Numbered from the stretch's first letter, positions 16,481 through 25,830 are shown. The stretch: DNA of 64,000 nt from JBNKWA01 sp050299555 (GCA_050299555.1 JBNKWA010000030.1:7821-71820), one strand, 5' to 3'. The notes: generated from the letters alone by a model not told the origin. A program made the numbers and translations.

Positions 16481-18262
16481 ATGACCGAGACCGCTTCGCC
16501 CCAGGAGCGCGCCAAGTCGAAGACCATCGGCCCGCTCAGGGGGCTGATGCCGTTTCTTGCCCCCTATCGCTGGCTGGTGGTGGCGGCGGGGGTGGCGCTG
16601 GTGGTGACCGCGACGTTGTCGCTGCTGCTGCCGCTGGCGGTGCGCCGGGTGATCGACGGCTTCTCGGGCGACATCCTGCTGATGGACGCCTATTTCGGCG
16701 CCGCCGTGGGGATCGCGGCGCTGCTGGGCCTCGGTACCGCGTTTCGCTTCTATTTCGTCACGCGCCTCGGCGAGCGGGTCGTGGCCGATATCCGCCGCGC
16801 CGTCTATGACCGGGTGATCGGCATGAGCCCGGCGTTCTTCGAGCGCATCATGACCGGCGAGGTGCTGTCGCGGTTGACCACCGACACGACCCTGATCCTG
16901 AGCGTCATCGGTTCGTCGGTCTCGGTGGCCCTGCGCAACCTGCTGACGCTGATCGGCGGCATGGTCTTCATGTTCTTCACCGCGCCGAAGCTGGGCGGGC
17001 TGGTGATGCTGGGCGTTCCCCTGGTGGTGGTGCCGATCCTGACCCTGGGCCGGCGGCTCAGGGCGCTGTCGCGCGAGAACCAGGACCGGGTGGCGGAAAG
17101 CGCCGGCCAGGCCTCGGAGACGCTGCTGGCGGCGCAGACGGTGCAGGCCTATACCCACGAGGCAGCCAGCCGGGCCGCGTTCGGGGATCTGACCGAGCGC
17201 GCCTTTCAGGCGGCGCAGAAGCGCATCCTGACCCGGTCGGTGATGACCGCGATCGTCATCTTCATGGTCTTCGCCTCGGTGGTGGGCGTGCTCTGGATCG
17301 GTGCCCGCGACGTGCGTGCCGGGATCATGACGGCGGGCGAACTGGTGCAGTTCGTGATCTATGCGGTGATGGTCGCGGGGGCGACGGGGGCGCTGTCGGA
17401 GATCTGGGGCGAGTTGCAGCGCGCGGCCGGTGCCACCGAACGGCTGGTGGAGCTTCTGTCGCTGAGCGACAGTGTCGAGGACCCGGGCGCGCCGGCGCCG
17501 CTGCCGCGGCCGGTCAGGGGCGAGATCGCCTTCGAGTCGGTGAGCTTCCGCTATCCGGCGCGGCCCGAGGTGCCGACGCTGAGCGAGTTCACGCTGACGG
17601 TCCGGCCCGGCGAGACGGTGGCCCTGGTCGGCCCGTCGGGGGCCGGCAAGACCACGGTCTTTCAGCTTCTGATGCGGTTCTTCGACCCCGACGAGGGGCG
17701 GATTGCGCTGGACGGGGTGGCGCTGTCCGACATGGTGCGCGAGGAGATGCGCCAGGCGATCGCGCTGGTGCCGCAGGAGCCGGTGATCTTCGCCACGACG
17801 GCGCGCGAGAACATCCGCTTCGGACGGCCCGATGCCAGTGACGCCGAGATCGAGGCGGCGGCCAAGGCCGCCGCCGCGCACGACTTCCTGGCCGCGCTGC
17901 CGCAGGGGTATGACACCTATGTGGGCGAACGCGGGGTGATGCTGTCGGGCGGCCAGAAGCAGCGCATCGCCATCGCCCGGGCGATCCTGCGCGACGCGCC
18001 GGTGCTGCTTCTGGACGAGGCGACCTCGTCGCTGGACGCGGAGAGCGAGCGGGCGGTGCAGCAGGCGGTGGAGACGCTGGCGCGCGGACGCACCACGCTG
18101 ATCATCGCGCACCGGCTGGCGACGGTGAAGAAGGCGGACCGCATCGTGGTCTTGGAGGGCGGCCGGGTGGTGGCCGAGGGCAGCCACGACGCGCTGGTGG
18201 CGGCCGGCGGCCTTTATGCGCGTCTGGCGCGGCTGCAATTCACCGACGGTGTCGCCGCCTGA
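16481..18262 (+). CDS. MsbA-type ABC exporter (fused permease-ATPase)
   Basis: This 593-residue half-transporter has a six-helix ABC_membrane domain (about residues 20-310) followed by an ATPase. The ATPase carries Walker A GPSGAGKTT (about 385), signature LSGGQKQR, Walker B VLLLDEATS and the switch His in IIAHRLATV. It would work as a homodimer in the inner membrane. Family resemblance is to the lipid A/multidrug exporters (MsbA, BmrA-like) common beside acyl-CoA synthetases in Rhodobacterales. The substrate cannot be read from sequence. The ATG at 16481 gives a short cytosolic N-terminus before the first helix. A 121-bp gap separates it from the acyl-CoA synthetase. Confidence 0.92.
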   Translation: MTETASPQERAKSKTIGPLRGLMPFLAPYRWLVVAAGVALVVTATLSLLLPLAVRRVIDGFSGDILLMDAYFGAAVGIAALLGLGTAFRFYFVTRLGERVVADIRRAVYDRVIGMSPAFFERIMTGEVLSRLTTDTTLILSVIGSSVSVALRNLLTLIGGMVFMFFTAPKLGGLVMLGVPLVVVPILTLGRRLRALSRENQDRVAESAGQASETLLAAQTVQAYTHEAASRAAFGDLTERAFQAAQKRILTRSVMTAIVIFMVFASVVGVLWIGARDVRAGIMTAGELVQFVIYAVMVAGATGALSEIWGELQRAAGATERLVELLSLSDSVEDPGAPAPLPRPVRGEIAFESVSFRYPARPEVPTLSEFTLTVRPGETVALVGPSGAGKTTVFQLLMRFFDPDEGRIALDGVALSDMVREEMRQAIALVPQEPVIFATTARENIRFGRPDASDAEIEAAAKAAAAHDFLAALPQGYDTYVGERGVMLSGGQKQRIAIARAILRDAPVLLLDEATSSLDAESERAVQQAVETLARGRTTLIIAHRLATVKKADRIVVLEGGRVVAEGSHDALVAAGGLYARLARLQFTDGVAA

Positions 18263-18383
18263 GCCGATGGACGGGCGGAAAATCCCGGGCGGAAATCCTT
18301 GCAGAAATCCTTTTCGGGCCGCAACTTGGGCGGCAGCGCGAGGCTGATCTTCGCGCGGCAAGATTGCCCCGGGGAGAGACACG

Positions 18384-20279
18384 GTGACCGTGGTTGCGAC
18401 ACTGGCCGACAAGGTGGCCATCGAGGCCGAGATGCCGTTCGACGACCGGCTGGAGGCGACGACGCTGTATGAGCAGCTGTCGCTGACCACCGAGCGTTTC
18501 GCCGACCGCCCGGCGGTCAGTTTCCAGATCAAGTCGGGGCCCAAGGACAAGGCGGTAACGCTGAACTGGACCGCGCTGAAGGCCCGCGTCACCCAGGCCG
18601 CCAACCTGTTCCGCTCGCTGGGCGTCGGCGAGGGCGACACCGTGGCCTACATCCTGCCCAACTGCGTCGAAGCGCCGGTGACGCTGCTGGCGGGGGCGAC
18701 GGCGGGCATCGTCAACCCGATCAATCCGCTTCTGGAGCCCGAGCACATCGCCGGCATCCTGCGCGAGACCAAGGCCAAGGTGGTGGTCTCGCTGGCGCCG
18801 TTCCCGAAGACCGAGGTGGCGGCCAAGGTGGACCAGGCCCTGGCCGCGGCGCCGGGGGTGACGACGCTGCTGCAGGTGGACCTCAGGCGCTATTTGACGC
18901 CGCCGACAAGCTGGCTGGTGCCGCTGCTCAGGCCGAAGCCGGTGGGTGGCCACAAGGCGCGGGTGCTCGACTTCAACGCCGAGTGCGACCGCCAGGACGG
19001 CAGCCGGCTGAGCTTTGCCGAAAGCGGCAACCGGGTGTGCAGCTGCTTCCATACCGGCGGCACCACCGGCCTGCCGAAGGTGGCGCTGCACTGGCATCGC
19101 GGGCTTCTCTACAACGGCTGGTGCGGCCAGTCCTACATGTTCAACGAGAAGGACGTGCTGATCTGCCCGCTGCCGATGTTCCATGTCTTCGCGGCCTACC
19201 CGATCTTCATGTCCTGCCTTGTCTCCGGCGCCCAGATGGTCATGCCGACGCCGGCGGGCTACCGCGGCGACGGGGTGATGGACAATTTCTGGAAGCTGAT
19301 CGAGCGCTGGAAGGTCAGCTTCATGATCATGGTGCCGACCGCGGCCTCGGCGCTGATGCAGAGGCCGGTGAATGCCGATGTCTCCAGCCTGAAGAACGCG
19401 ATCTGCGGCTCGGCGCCGTTGCCGGCGGAGCTGTTCAAGCGGTTCGAGGCGGCGACCGGCGTCAGGATCTTCGAGGGCTACGGGATGACCGAGGCCACCT
19501 GCCTTGTGGCCATCAACCCGCCGGCGGGCGAGCGCAAGATCGGTTCGGTGGGTCTGCCGTTTCCCTATACCGACCTGCGCATCCTGCAATGCAACGCAAT
19601 GGGCGAGGTCACGCAGACCTGCGGCACTGACGAGGTGGGCGAGATCTGCGTCGCCAATCCCGGCGTCACCCCCGGCGGCACCTATCTGGAGCCGGACAAG
19701 AACATCGGGCTTTATGCCGGCGGAACCCACCTGAGGACCGGCGATCTCGGCCGCATCGACGCCGACGGCTATGTCTGGATCACCGGCCGGGCCAAGGACC
19801 TGATCATCCGCGGCGGTCACAACATCGACCCGGCCATCATCGAGGAGGCGCTGGCGGCGCATCCGGCGGTGGCGGTGGTGGGCGCAATCGGACAGCCCGA
19901 CGCCCATTCCGGCGAATTGCCGTGCGCCTATGTCGAGCTGGTTGCCGGGGCGGAGACCAGTGCCAAGGAACTGCAGCACTTTGCCGAGGACCACATCAGC
20001 GAGCGGGCCGCCATCCCGCGGTTGGTGGAGATCGTGCCGGAGCTGCCCAAGACCGCCGTCGGGAAGGTGCTGAAGAACGAGCTGCGCAAGGGCGCCATCG
20101 CAAGGGTCTACGGCCAGGCCCTGGCCTCGTCCGGGGTCGGTGCGTCGATCACCGAGGTGATCGAGGACCGCAAGCTGGGGCTGACGGCGCTGGTCAGGCG
20201 GGCAAAGCCCGAAACGACGGACGAAGAGGTTCAGGCGGTGCTGGGCAAGTACGCGATGCCGTGGCGCTGGGAGCCGTAG
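18384..20279 (+). CDS. acyl-CoA synthetase (AMP-forming)
   Basis: This 631-residue enzyme of the ANL superfamily would activate a carboxylic acid to its acyl-CoA via an acyl-adenylate. The motifs are complete: the P-loop-like HTGGTTGLPKVALHW (about residue 227), FEGYGMTEAT, the ribose-binding TGDLG, and the C-terminal catalytic lysine in KTAVGKVLKN. About 50 residues extend beyond that motif (through PWRWEP), longer than typical medium-chain ligases. It resembles the FadD-like group annotated as acyl-CoA synthetase in this lineage. The substrate is unknown. It starts with GTG at 18384, 5 bases after GGGGAGAG. It is convergent with the small gene 20295-20492. Confidence 0.9.
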   Translation: MTVVATLADKVAIEAEMPFDDRLEATTLYEQLSLTTERFADRPAVSFQIKSGPKDKAVTLNWTALKARVTQAANLFRSLGVGEGDTVAYILPNCVEAPVTLLAGATAGIVNPINPLLEPEHIAGILRETKAKVVVSLAPFPKTEVAAKVDQALAAAPGVTTLLQVDLRRYLTPPTSWLVPLLRPKPVGGHKARVLDFNAECDRQDGSRLSFAESGNRVCSCFHTGGTTGLPKVALHWHRGLLYNGWCGQSYMFNEKDVLICPLPMFHVFAAYPIFMSCLVSGAQMVMPTPAGYRGDGVMDNFWKLIERWKVSFMIMVPTAASALMQRPVNADVSSLKNAICGSAPLPAELFKRFEAATGVRIFEGYGMTEATCLVAINPPAGERKIGSVGLPFPYTDLRILQCNAMGEVTQTCGTDEVGEICVANPGVTPGGTYLEPDKNIGLYAGGTHLRTGDLGRIDADGYVWITGRAKDLIIRGGHNIDPAIIEEALAAHPAVAVVGAIGQPDAHSGELPCAYVELVAGAETSAKELQHFAEDHISERAAIPRLVEIVPELPKTAVGKVLKNELRKGAIARVYGQALASSGVGASITEVIEDRKLGLTALVRRAKPETTDEEVQAVLGKYAMPWRWEP

Positions 20280-20294
20280 GCAACCGGCAGGCGT

Positions 20295-20492
20295 TCAGGT
20301 GCTGGCGCTGTCGTCGGCCCCGATGGCCGGGGAACTGGGCCCGGTGCGGCCCTGCCGCTGGTCTTCCATTTCGAGAATCAGGGTCGCGTCGGCCAGTGCC
20401 TCGGCCAGGCCGGTCAGCGTGTGTACCTGGGCATAGGCCTGCAACTCATCGAGTATGGCGCGCAATTCTTCTGTGTCCTTGGGAAGATACAT
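20295..20492 (-). CDS. small acidic hypothetical protein (65 aa)
   Basis: This short acidic protein is predicted to be largely helical (PKDTEELRAILDELQAYAQVHTLTGLAEALADATLILEME), with a disordered tail rich in Ser, Pro and Gly. The composition and lack of arginine-rich shadow character suggest a real gene. No family is recognised. The helices could form a small coiled coil or partner-binding surface. The ATG at 20490-20492 has only a weak ribosome binding site. A 13-bp palindrome AATTGACTCAATT sits 22-34 bases upstream of it. The gene is convergent with the acyl-CoA synthetase, with 15 bases between the stops. Confidence 0.6.
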   Translation of the reverse strand: MYLPKDTEELRAILDELQAYAQVHTLTGLAEALADATLILEMEDQRQGRTGPSSPAIGADDSAST

Positions 20493-20513
20493 CGACTCGC
20501 GCAGCCCCGGTGA

Positions 20514-20526
20514 AATTGACTCAATT
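20514..20526. promoter_or_regulatory. 13-bp palindrome upstream of the 65-aa gene
   Basis: AATTGACTCAATT is a perfect inverted repeat about one base centre, and it stands out in GC-rich surroundings. Its place just upstream of the start of the 65-residue gene suggests an operator. It lacks the four-base spacer of an FNR site, so the regulator is unknown. Confidence 0.3.
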
Positions 20527-20638
20527 CGGCACGGACACTAGCAGCTTTTCGAGCCGCCATGGTGGCAAAATTCACGACGCGGTAAATTGCAAGCGAAATC
20601 TCGCTGTGGCGGGGAACGGCGACTCGCCACAAGGGGGG

Positions 20639-20713
<75 letters not shown>

Positions 20714-20846
20714 ATGCCCCGTGTCGGGCCGGTGGCCCGTTCAGGCCGCGGGTTTTAGCCAAAACCGTCCCGAACGCAAGGCCAAAGTCGGGTGCCTTGA
20801 GCCCAGTACTGGACCGGGCCGGCGCGATGGCCTATCGACAGCCGGC

Positions 20847-21053
20847 ATGGGCGACAACACAAACCGCCGCGCCGCGTCCGGCGCAACGGGCCGGGACGAA
20901 CGGCTGAAGGCGGCGCTGCGGCAAAACCTGGCGCGGCGCAAGGCCCAGCAACGCCTGCGCAGGGCCGAGGACGGGCTGGGCGGAGAAGGTCAGGCAGAAG
21001 AAGGTCAGGGCGGGGCAACCCGGAACGCTGGCGAAGAAGGGCAGAAGACATAG
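20847..21053 (+). CDS. small basic hypothetical protein upstream of murA
   Basis: This 68-residue protein has a strongly basic helical core (RDERLKAALRQNLARRKAQQRLRR) followed by a Gly/Glu-rich tail. A short protein with this arginine/lysine-rich helix is, from memory, regularly found just before murA in Rhodobacterales. It may bind nucleic acid or the ribosome, but no function is established. It ends 12 bases before the murA ATG, so both probably share a transcript. The ATG at 20847 was preferred to upstream codons because the region before it lies over the tRNA-Thr flank and is not conserved-looking. Confidence 0.65.
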   Translation: MGDNTNRRAASGATGRDERLKAALRQNLARRKAQQRLRRAEDGLGGEGQAEEGQGGATRNAGEEGQKT

Positions 21054-21065
21054 AAAGGGGCGGGC

Positions 21066-22331
21066 ATGGACAGGATCGTGGTCAAGGGTGGCAGGCCGCT
21101 GGCCGGGAGCATCCAGATATCGGGGGCAAAGAATGCCTGCCTGACGCTGATGCCGGCGGCGCTGTTGACCGATGAGCCGCTGACGCTGACCAACGCGCCG
21201 CGGCTGTCGGACATCCGCACCATGAGCGAGCTTCTGGTGTCGCTCGGCTGCGAGGTGGCCGAGTTGCAGCAGGGCCGGGTGCTGGCCCTGGGCGCAGAGC
21301 ACATCGCCAGCCACACCGCCGAATACGACATCGTGCGCAAGATGCGTGCGTCGATCCTGGTGCTGGGTCCGCTTCTCGCCCGCGCCGGCCATGCGGTGGT
21401 CTCGCTGCCGGGCGGGTGTGCCATCGGGGCGCGGCCGGTGGACATGCATCTTCAGGCACTGGAGGCGCTGGGGGCGGAGCTGGAGCTGCGCGACGGCTAC
21501 GTTCATGCCACCGTTCCCGGTCGGCTGAAGGGGGCCGAGATCGACTTTGCGTTCGTCTCGGTGGGTGCCACCGAAAACGCGCTGATGGCGGCGACGCTGG
21601 CCAAGGGCACCACGGTGATCCGCAACGCCGCGCGCGAGCCGGAGATCGTCGATCTTGCCGCCTGCCTGCGGCGCATGGGCGCCCGGATCGAGGGCGAGGG
21701 CTCGGATACGCTGACGGTGGAGGGTGTCGACGGGCTGCACGGCGCCACCCATCCGGTGATTCCCGACCGCATCGAGCTTGGCACCTACATGCTGGCGCCC
21801 GCCATCGCCGGCGGCGAGGTCGAGCTGCTGGGCGGGCGGCGCGAGCTGGTTGCCGCCTTCGCCGACAAGCTTGAGGCGGCCGGGGCCGAGATCGCCGCCA
21901 CCGACCGGGGGTTGACGGTGGCGCGCCACAACGGCCCGATCCGCGCCACCGACGTTGCCACGGCGCCGTATCCTGGCTTTCCGACCGACCTGCAGGCGCA
22001 GATGATGGCGCTGCTGACGCTGGCCGATGGCACCAGCCACCTGGAGGAGACGATCTTCGAGAACCGCTTCATGCACGCGCCGGAGCTGAACCGCATGGGT
22101 GCGCAGATCGAGGTGCATGGCGGCACCGCCACGGTGACCGGCGTGTCGCGCCTCAAGGGCGCGCCGGTGATGGCGACCGACCTGCGCGCCTCGGTGTCGC
22201 TGATCCTGGCCGGTCTCGCCGCCGAGGGAGAGACGGTCGTCAGCCGGGTCTATCATCTGGACCGCGGCTATGAGCGGCTGGAAGCAAAGCTGGGCGGCTG
22301 CGGTGCCGCCATCGAGAGGATCGCGGCCTGA
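21066..22331 (+). CDS. murA: UDP-N-acetylglucosamine 1-carboxyvinyltransferase
   Basis: MurA transfers enolpyruvate from PEP to UDP-GlcNAc, the first committed step of peptidoglycan synthesis, in the cytoplasm. The protein is 421 residues, a normal length. The N-terminus has the substrate-binding Lys in ISGAKNA (about residue 22). The catalytic loop LPGGCAIGARPVDMH carries the nucleophile Cys at residue 118, so fosfomycin sensitivity is expected. The C-terminal PTDLQAQMMALL and RGYERLEAKLGGCGA segments complete the EPSP synthase fold. It opens the housekeeping operon: its stop is one base before the next ATG. Confidence 0.97.
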   Translation: MDRIVVKGGRPLAGSIQISGAKNACLTLMPAALLTDEPLTLTNAPRLSDIRTMSELLVSLGCEVAELQQGRVLALGAEHIASHTAEYDIVRKMRASILVLGPLLARAGHAVVSLPGGCAIGARPVDMHLQALEALGAELELRDGYVHATVPGRLKGAEIDFAFVSVGATENALMAATLAKGTTVIRNAAREPEIVDLAACLRRMGARIEGEGSDTLTVEGVDGLHGATHPVIPDRIELGTYMLAPAIAGGEVELLGGRRELVAAFADKLEAAGAEIAATDRGLTVARHNGPIRATDVATAPYPGFPTDLQAQMMALLTLADGTSHLEETIFENRFMHAPELNRMGAQIEVHGGTATVTGVSRLKGAPVMATDLRASVSLILAGLAAEGETVVSRVYHLDRGYERLEAKLGGCGAAIERIAA

Positions 22332-22332
22332 G

Positions 22333-22809
22333 ATGACCGATGCCCGGTTCGAGGATGCAGGCGAGGGGCCGCTGAGGCTGAGGGCGGAGACGCCCGAGGA
22401 CCTTACGGTGATCTCGGCGCTCTTGCAGGATGCGGTGACCGAGGTGGGCGAGGTGCACTGGCTGCGCCGGCACCGCGAACTGGCGGTGCTGTTCAATCGC
22501 TTCCGCTGGGAGGACAAGCCGGTTGCCGAGCGCGCCGGGCGGCCGTTCGAGCGGGTGCGCTCGGTTCTGATGATCGGGGATGTGAGCCGGGTCGTGGCCA
22601 GTGGCATCGACCCGGCGGCGCCCGACACGGTGCTGTCGCTGCTGGCGCTGGAGGTGCGGCCCGGCGAGGACGGCACGGCGCGGATCGAGCTTGCCTTTGC
22701 CGGCGACGGGACCGTCGCGGCGGACGTGGAATGCATCGCGGTGTCGCTGACGGATGTGACGAGGCCCTATGTCGCGCGGGCCGGTGCGGCGCCCGCTCAT
22801 GACGACTGA
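22333..22809 (+). CDS. DUF2948 family protein
   Basis: This 158-residue protein of the DUF2948 type is found after murA in alphaproteobacteria. Recognisable segments are LRAETPEDLTVISALLQDAV near the N-terminus, a central LFNRFRWEDK, and a later LLALEVRPGEDG. There are no catalytic motifs, transmembrane helices or signal peptide, so it is probably a small cytosolic protein. The ATG at 22333 follows the murA stop by one base, and its end overlaps the next start by 11 bases, which indicates tight coupling. The function is unknown. The family assignment is from memory of gene order and motif. Confidence 0.85.
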   Translation: MTDARFEDAGEGPLRLRAETPEDLTVISALLQDAVTEVGEVHWLRRHRELAVLFNRFRWEDKPVAERAGRPFERVRSVLMIGDVSRVVASGIDPAAPDTVLSLLALEVRPGEDGTARIELAFAGDGTVAADVECIAVSLTDVTRPYVARAGAAPAHDD

Positions 22810-23332
22810 GGCGGCCGAACTGCGATTGCTGCAGCCCGGCGACGCGTCGGTCTGGCGCGAGATCAGGTTGCAGGCCCTTGCCACCGACCCGCAGGCGTTC
22901 AGTTCGCGCCTCGCCGACTGGCAGGACCGACCGCTGGGCGACTTTGCCCGGCGGCTGGCAAAGGTGCGCACCTTCGCCATTCTTGAAGCGGGGCGGGCGG
23001 TGGCCACGGCCGGCTGGGCGCCCGACCTGGATCCGGCGCTGCGTCACCGCGGCTGGGTGGTCGCGGTCTATGTGATGCCCGGTCACCGCGGGCGCGGGCA
23101 TGCCGAGCGGCTGATGCGGCACCTCGTCCGCGATGCGGCGGCAGCCGGCCTGGAGTCGCTGTGGCTGGAGGTCCGGGCCAGCGGACACAAGGCGCAAGAC
23201 CTTTACCGCCGGGCGGGCTTTGCCCCGGTCCCGGCGGACGAGGCGCCGCGGCGGGCCTGCGGCAACGACGAAGTCGTCATGTGTCGCGTGCTGGCGCGCC
23301 CTGCCTCTGCTTCGGGCAGCCGCGGCGCTTGA
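22799..23332 (+). CDS. GNAT family N-acetyltransferase
   Basis: This 177-residue GNAT protein would transfer an acetyl group from acetyl-CoA to an amine. Motif A is visible in VAVYVMPGHRGRGHAERLMRHLV, with the pyrophosphate-binding HRGRGHA loop at about residues 100-106. It is followed by the typical LWLEVRASGHKAQDLYRRAGF segment (motif B with the Tyr). The substrate is unknown. The start ATGACGACTGAG overlaps the DUF2948 end. A 47-base gap with a good ribosome binding site then leads to hisD. Confidence 0.85.
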   Translation: MTTEAAELRLLQPGDASVWREIRLQALATDPQAFSSRLADWQDRPLGDFARRLAKVRTFAILEAGRAVATAGWAPDLDPALRHRGWVVAVYVMPGHRGRGHAERLMRHLVRDAAAAGLESLWLEVRASGHKAQDLYRRAGFAPVPADEAPRRACGNDEVVMCRVLARPASASGSRGA

Positions 23333-23379
23333 GGCCCGTGGCGCGCCCGGCTATGTGGCGGGAGCAAGGAGTGACGCCG

Positions 23380-24690
23380 ATGCCCGTGATGCTCGATACC
23401 GCCGACGAGGACTTTGCCGCGGGGTTCGCCACGCTGCTCGACGAACGCCGCGAGGCGTCGACGGATGTCGACGAGACCGTTGCCGGCATCATCGAGGATG
23501 TCCGGGCGCATGGCGACACGGCGCTGGTTGCGCTGACGCGGAAGTTCGACCGGCTGACACTGACGCCCGAGACCCTGGCCTTCAGCCCCAAGGAGATCAA
23601 GGAGGCGGTGGCGACCGTCGGCAGGGCCGAGCGCGAGGCGCTGGAACTGGCGGCCGAGCGCATCCGCGCCTATCACCGCCGGCAGATGCCGGAGAATGAC
23701 CGCTGGACCGACGTGGCCGGCGCCGAGCTGGGCTGGCGCTGGTCGGCGGTCGAAGCGGCCGGGCTGTACGTTCCCGGCGGGCTGGCCTCGTATCCGTCCT
23801 CGGTGCTGATGAACGCCATTCCCGCCCAGGTCGCGGGTGTTCCGCGGCTGGTGATCTGTGCGCCGACGCCGGGGGGCGAAGTCAATCCGCTGGTGCTGCT
23901 GGCGGCCGAGCTGGCCGGGGTGGAGACGGTCTATCGCATCGGCGGCGCGCAGGCGATCGCGGCGCTGGCCTACGGTACCGAGACGATCCAGGCGGTGACC
24001 AAGATCACCGGGCCGGGCAACGCCTATGTGGCGGCGGCCAAGCGGCGGGTATTCGGGCAGGTGGGGATCGACATGATCGCCGGACCCTCGGAAGTGCTGG
24101 TGATCGCCGATGGCGATGCCGATCCGGACTGGCTGGCGCTGGACCTGATGGCACAGGCGGAACACGACGCGACGGCGCAGTCGATCCTGATCACCTTCGA
24201 TGCCGGCCTTGGCGTCGCGGTGGCCGAAGCGGTGGACAGGCTGCTGGAGACATTGCCGCGGGCCGCAATCGCCGGCGCAAGCTGGCGTGACCATGGCGCG
24301 ATCATCACCGTGCAGGACCGGGACGAGGCGGTGACGCTGACCGACATGTTGGCGCCCGAGCACCTGGAGATCGTCACCGCCGATGCCGAGGCGCTGGCCG
24401 AGCGGATCCGCAACGCCGGTGCCATCTTCATCGGTGCCTGGACGCCCGAGGTGATCGGTGACTATGTCGGGGGACCGAACCACGTGCTGCCCACGGCGCG
24501 TTCGGCGCGGTTCTCGTCCGGGCTGTCGGTGCTCGATTTCATGAAGCGCACCACGCTTGCGCGGATGACCCCCGACGCGCTGGCCGCGATCGGGCCGGCG
24601 GCCGAGACGCTTGCCATTTCGGAGGGCCTGTCGGCGCATGCGCTTTCGGTCAGGGCGCGGCTGGACCGGCTGAACAGGATGGCGTCATGA
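23380..24690 (+). CDS. hisD: histidinol dehydrogenase
   Basis: HisD performs the last two oxidations of histidine biosynthesis, histidinol to histidine, with NAD and zinc. The protein is 436 residues. Diagnostic parts are GLYVPGGLASYPSSVLMN, YRIGGAQAIAALAYGT, ITGPGNAYVAAAKR, IDMIAGPSEVLVIAD, and the zinc ligands in LMAQAEHD and GDYVGGPNHVLPT. The acid/base region LAPEHLEI is intact. The ATG at 23380 sits 8 bases after AAGGAG. A GTG at 23371 is an alternative. The stop overlaps the next ATG (ATGA). Other his genes are not nearby, which is usual in this lineage. Confidence 0.96.
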   Translation: MPVMLDTADEDFAAGFATLLDERREASTDVDETVAGIIEDVRAHGDTALVALTRKFDRLTLTPETLAFSPKEIKEAVATVGRAEREALELAAERIRAYHRRQMPENDRWTDVAGAELGWRWSAVEAAGLYVPGGLASYPSSVLMNAIPAQVAGVPRLVICAPTPGGEVNPLVLLAAELAGVETVYRIGGAQAIAALAYGTETIQAVTKITGPGNAYVAAAKRRVFGQVGIDMIAGPSEVLVIADGDADPDWLALDLMAQAEHDATAQSILITFDAGLGVAVAEAVDRLLETLPRAAIAGASWRDHGAIITVQDRDEAVTLTDMLAPEHLEIVTADAEALAERIRNAGAIFIGAWTPEVIGDYVGGPNHVLPTARSARFSSGLSVLDFMKRTTLARMTPDALAAIGPAAETLAISEGLSAHALSVRARLDRLNRMAS

Positions 24691-25166
24691 GCCACATCAG
24701 CCACATCGAGATCGACGACAGCGGCCTGCCGGCGCCGACGCCGGAGGTCGAACAGGAGCGCCGCGTGGCGATCTATGACCTGATCGAGGGCAACAGCTTC
24801 AGCCTGCCCGAGCGTGATGGCCGCGCCGCGCCGGAGGGGCCCTATCGGCTGCACCTGGCGATCCGCGACCGGCGGCTGGTCTTCGACATCGACACCGAGG
24901 ACGGCACCAAGGCGGCCGAATTCCACCTTTCCCTGGCGCCGTTCAGGCAGGTGGTGAAGGACTACTTCCAGATCTGCGAGGCCTATTTCGACGCCGTCAA
25001 GCGCCTGCCGCCGAGCCAGATCGAGGCCATCGACATGGGCCGGCGCGGAATCCACGACGAGGGCTCGCGCATCCTGATGGAGCGGCTGGACGGCAAGGTC
25101 GCGCTTGACCACGACACCGCTCGGCGCCTGTTTACGCTGATCTGCGTCTTGCACTTCGGCGGCTGA
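24687..25166 (+). CDS. UPF0262 family protein
   Basis: This 159-residue cytosolic protein belongs to UPF0262, a family restricted to alphaproteobacteria and usually encoded just after hisD. The characteristic C-terminal half includes RQVVKDYFQICEAYFDAVK, then QIEAIDMGRRGIHDEGS and LFTLICVLHF at the end. It has no signal peptide or membrane segment and no known catalytic motif. It is translationally coupled to hisD by a 4-base overlap and is 11 bases from the next gene. The function is unknown. Confidence 0.9.
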   Translation: MSHISHIEIDDSGLPAPTPEVEQERRVAIYDLIEGNSFSLPERDGRAAPEGPYRLHLAIRDRRLVFDIDTEDGTKAAEFHLSLAPFRQVVKDYFQICEAYFDAVKRLPPSQIEAIDMGRRGIHDEGSRILMERLDGKVALDHDTARRLFTLICVLHFGG

Positions 25167-25177
25167 GGTCGGTGGCG

Positions 25178-25669
25178 ATGGGCGATCCGGTTCCGATCCG
25201 GCCCACATCGGTGCTTTTCTGCTGCGACTACAACTCGGTCCGCTCGCCCATGGCCGAGGGGATGATGAAGAAATTCTACGGGACCCGCATCTATGTGCAG
25301 TCGGCGGGCGTCAAGCACGAGCAGGAGGTGGACGGGTTCTCGGTCGCGGTCTGCGGCGAGATCGACGTGACCATCGGGCGCCACCGGGCCCGCAGCTTTG
25401 AGGAAATGGAGGAGTGGGGCGACCAGATCGACGCGTACGATCTGATCGTGGCGCTGTCTCCGGCGTCGCTGCGCAAGGCCCAGGAATACACCCGGTTCCA
25501 CGCCATCGACGTTGAATACTGGCAGATCTTCGACCCGACGGGCCTGGGCGAGACCCGTGACGAGAAGCTTGCCGCCTATCGCCAGACCCGGGACCAGATC
25601 AGGACCCGTATCCTCGACCGGTTCGGGCCGCCCGAGGAGGAGGACGAGAGCGCGGCTGCGGCGGGGTAG
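25178..25669 (+). CDS. low molecular weight protein tyrosine phosphatase / arsenate reductase-like
   Basis: This 163-residue protein has the N-terminal phosphate-binding loop FCCDYNSVRSPMAEG, which gives the C-x5-R-S motif of low-molecular-weight phosphatases and thioredoxin-coupled arsenate reductases. The expected Asp is present in the region EYWQIFDPTGL (about residue 120). It probably dephosphorylates phosphotyrosine on a protein or small molecule. The resolving cysteines needed for an ArsC-type cycle are not evident, so the phosphatase reading is preferred. The ATG at 25178 is 8 bases after GAGGT; a GTG at 25172 is possible. The C-terminus is acidic and probably disordered. Confidence 0.82.
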   Translation: MGDPVPIRPTSVLFCCDYNSVRSPMAEGMMKKFYGTRIYVQSAGVKHEQEVDGFSVAVCGEIDVTIGRHRARSFEEMEEWGDQIDAYDLIVALSPASLRKAQEYTRFHAIDVEYWQIFDPTGLGETRDEKLAAYRQTRDQIRTRILDRFGPPEEEDESAAAAG

Positions 25670-25830
25670 GAGCCACGCCGGTTGCCACCCATGGCGATGC
25701 CGCCGGCCCGGCGTGTAGGTGTGCCCTGCCCCCCCGGTCGAGATTGGCCTTGAATTCGGGCCGGTTTCTGTCCATCTAGCCGCAGCCTCCTGAGGGGATG
25801 GGGGCGACCGCAATTGAACAGTGAGACGGC

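Noticed and set aside
25178..25669. Arsenate reductase ArsC as a firm call
   Set aside because: The C-x5-R loop is shared with tyrosine phosphatases and the extra redox cysteines are not evident; no ars genes are near.
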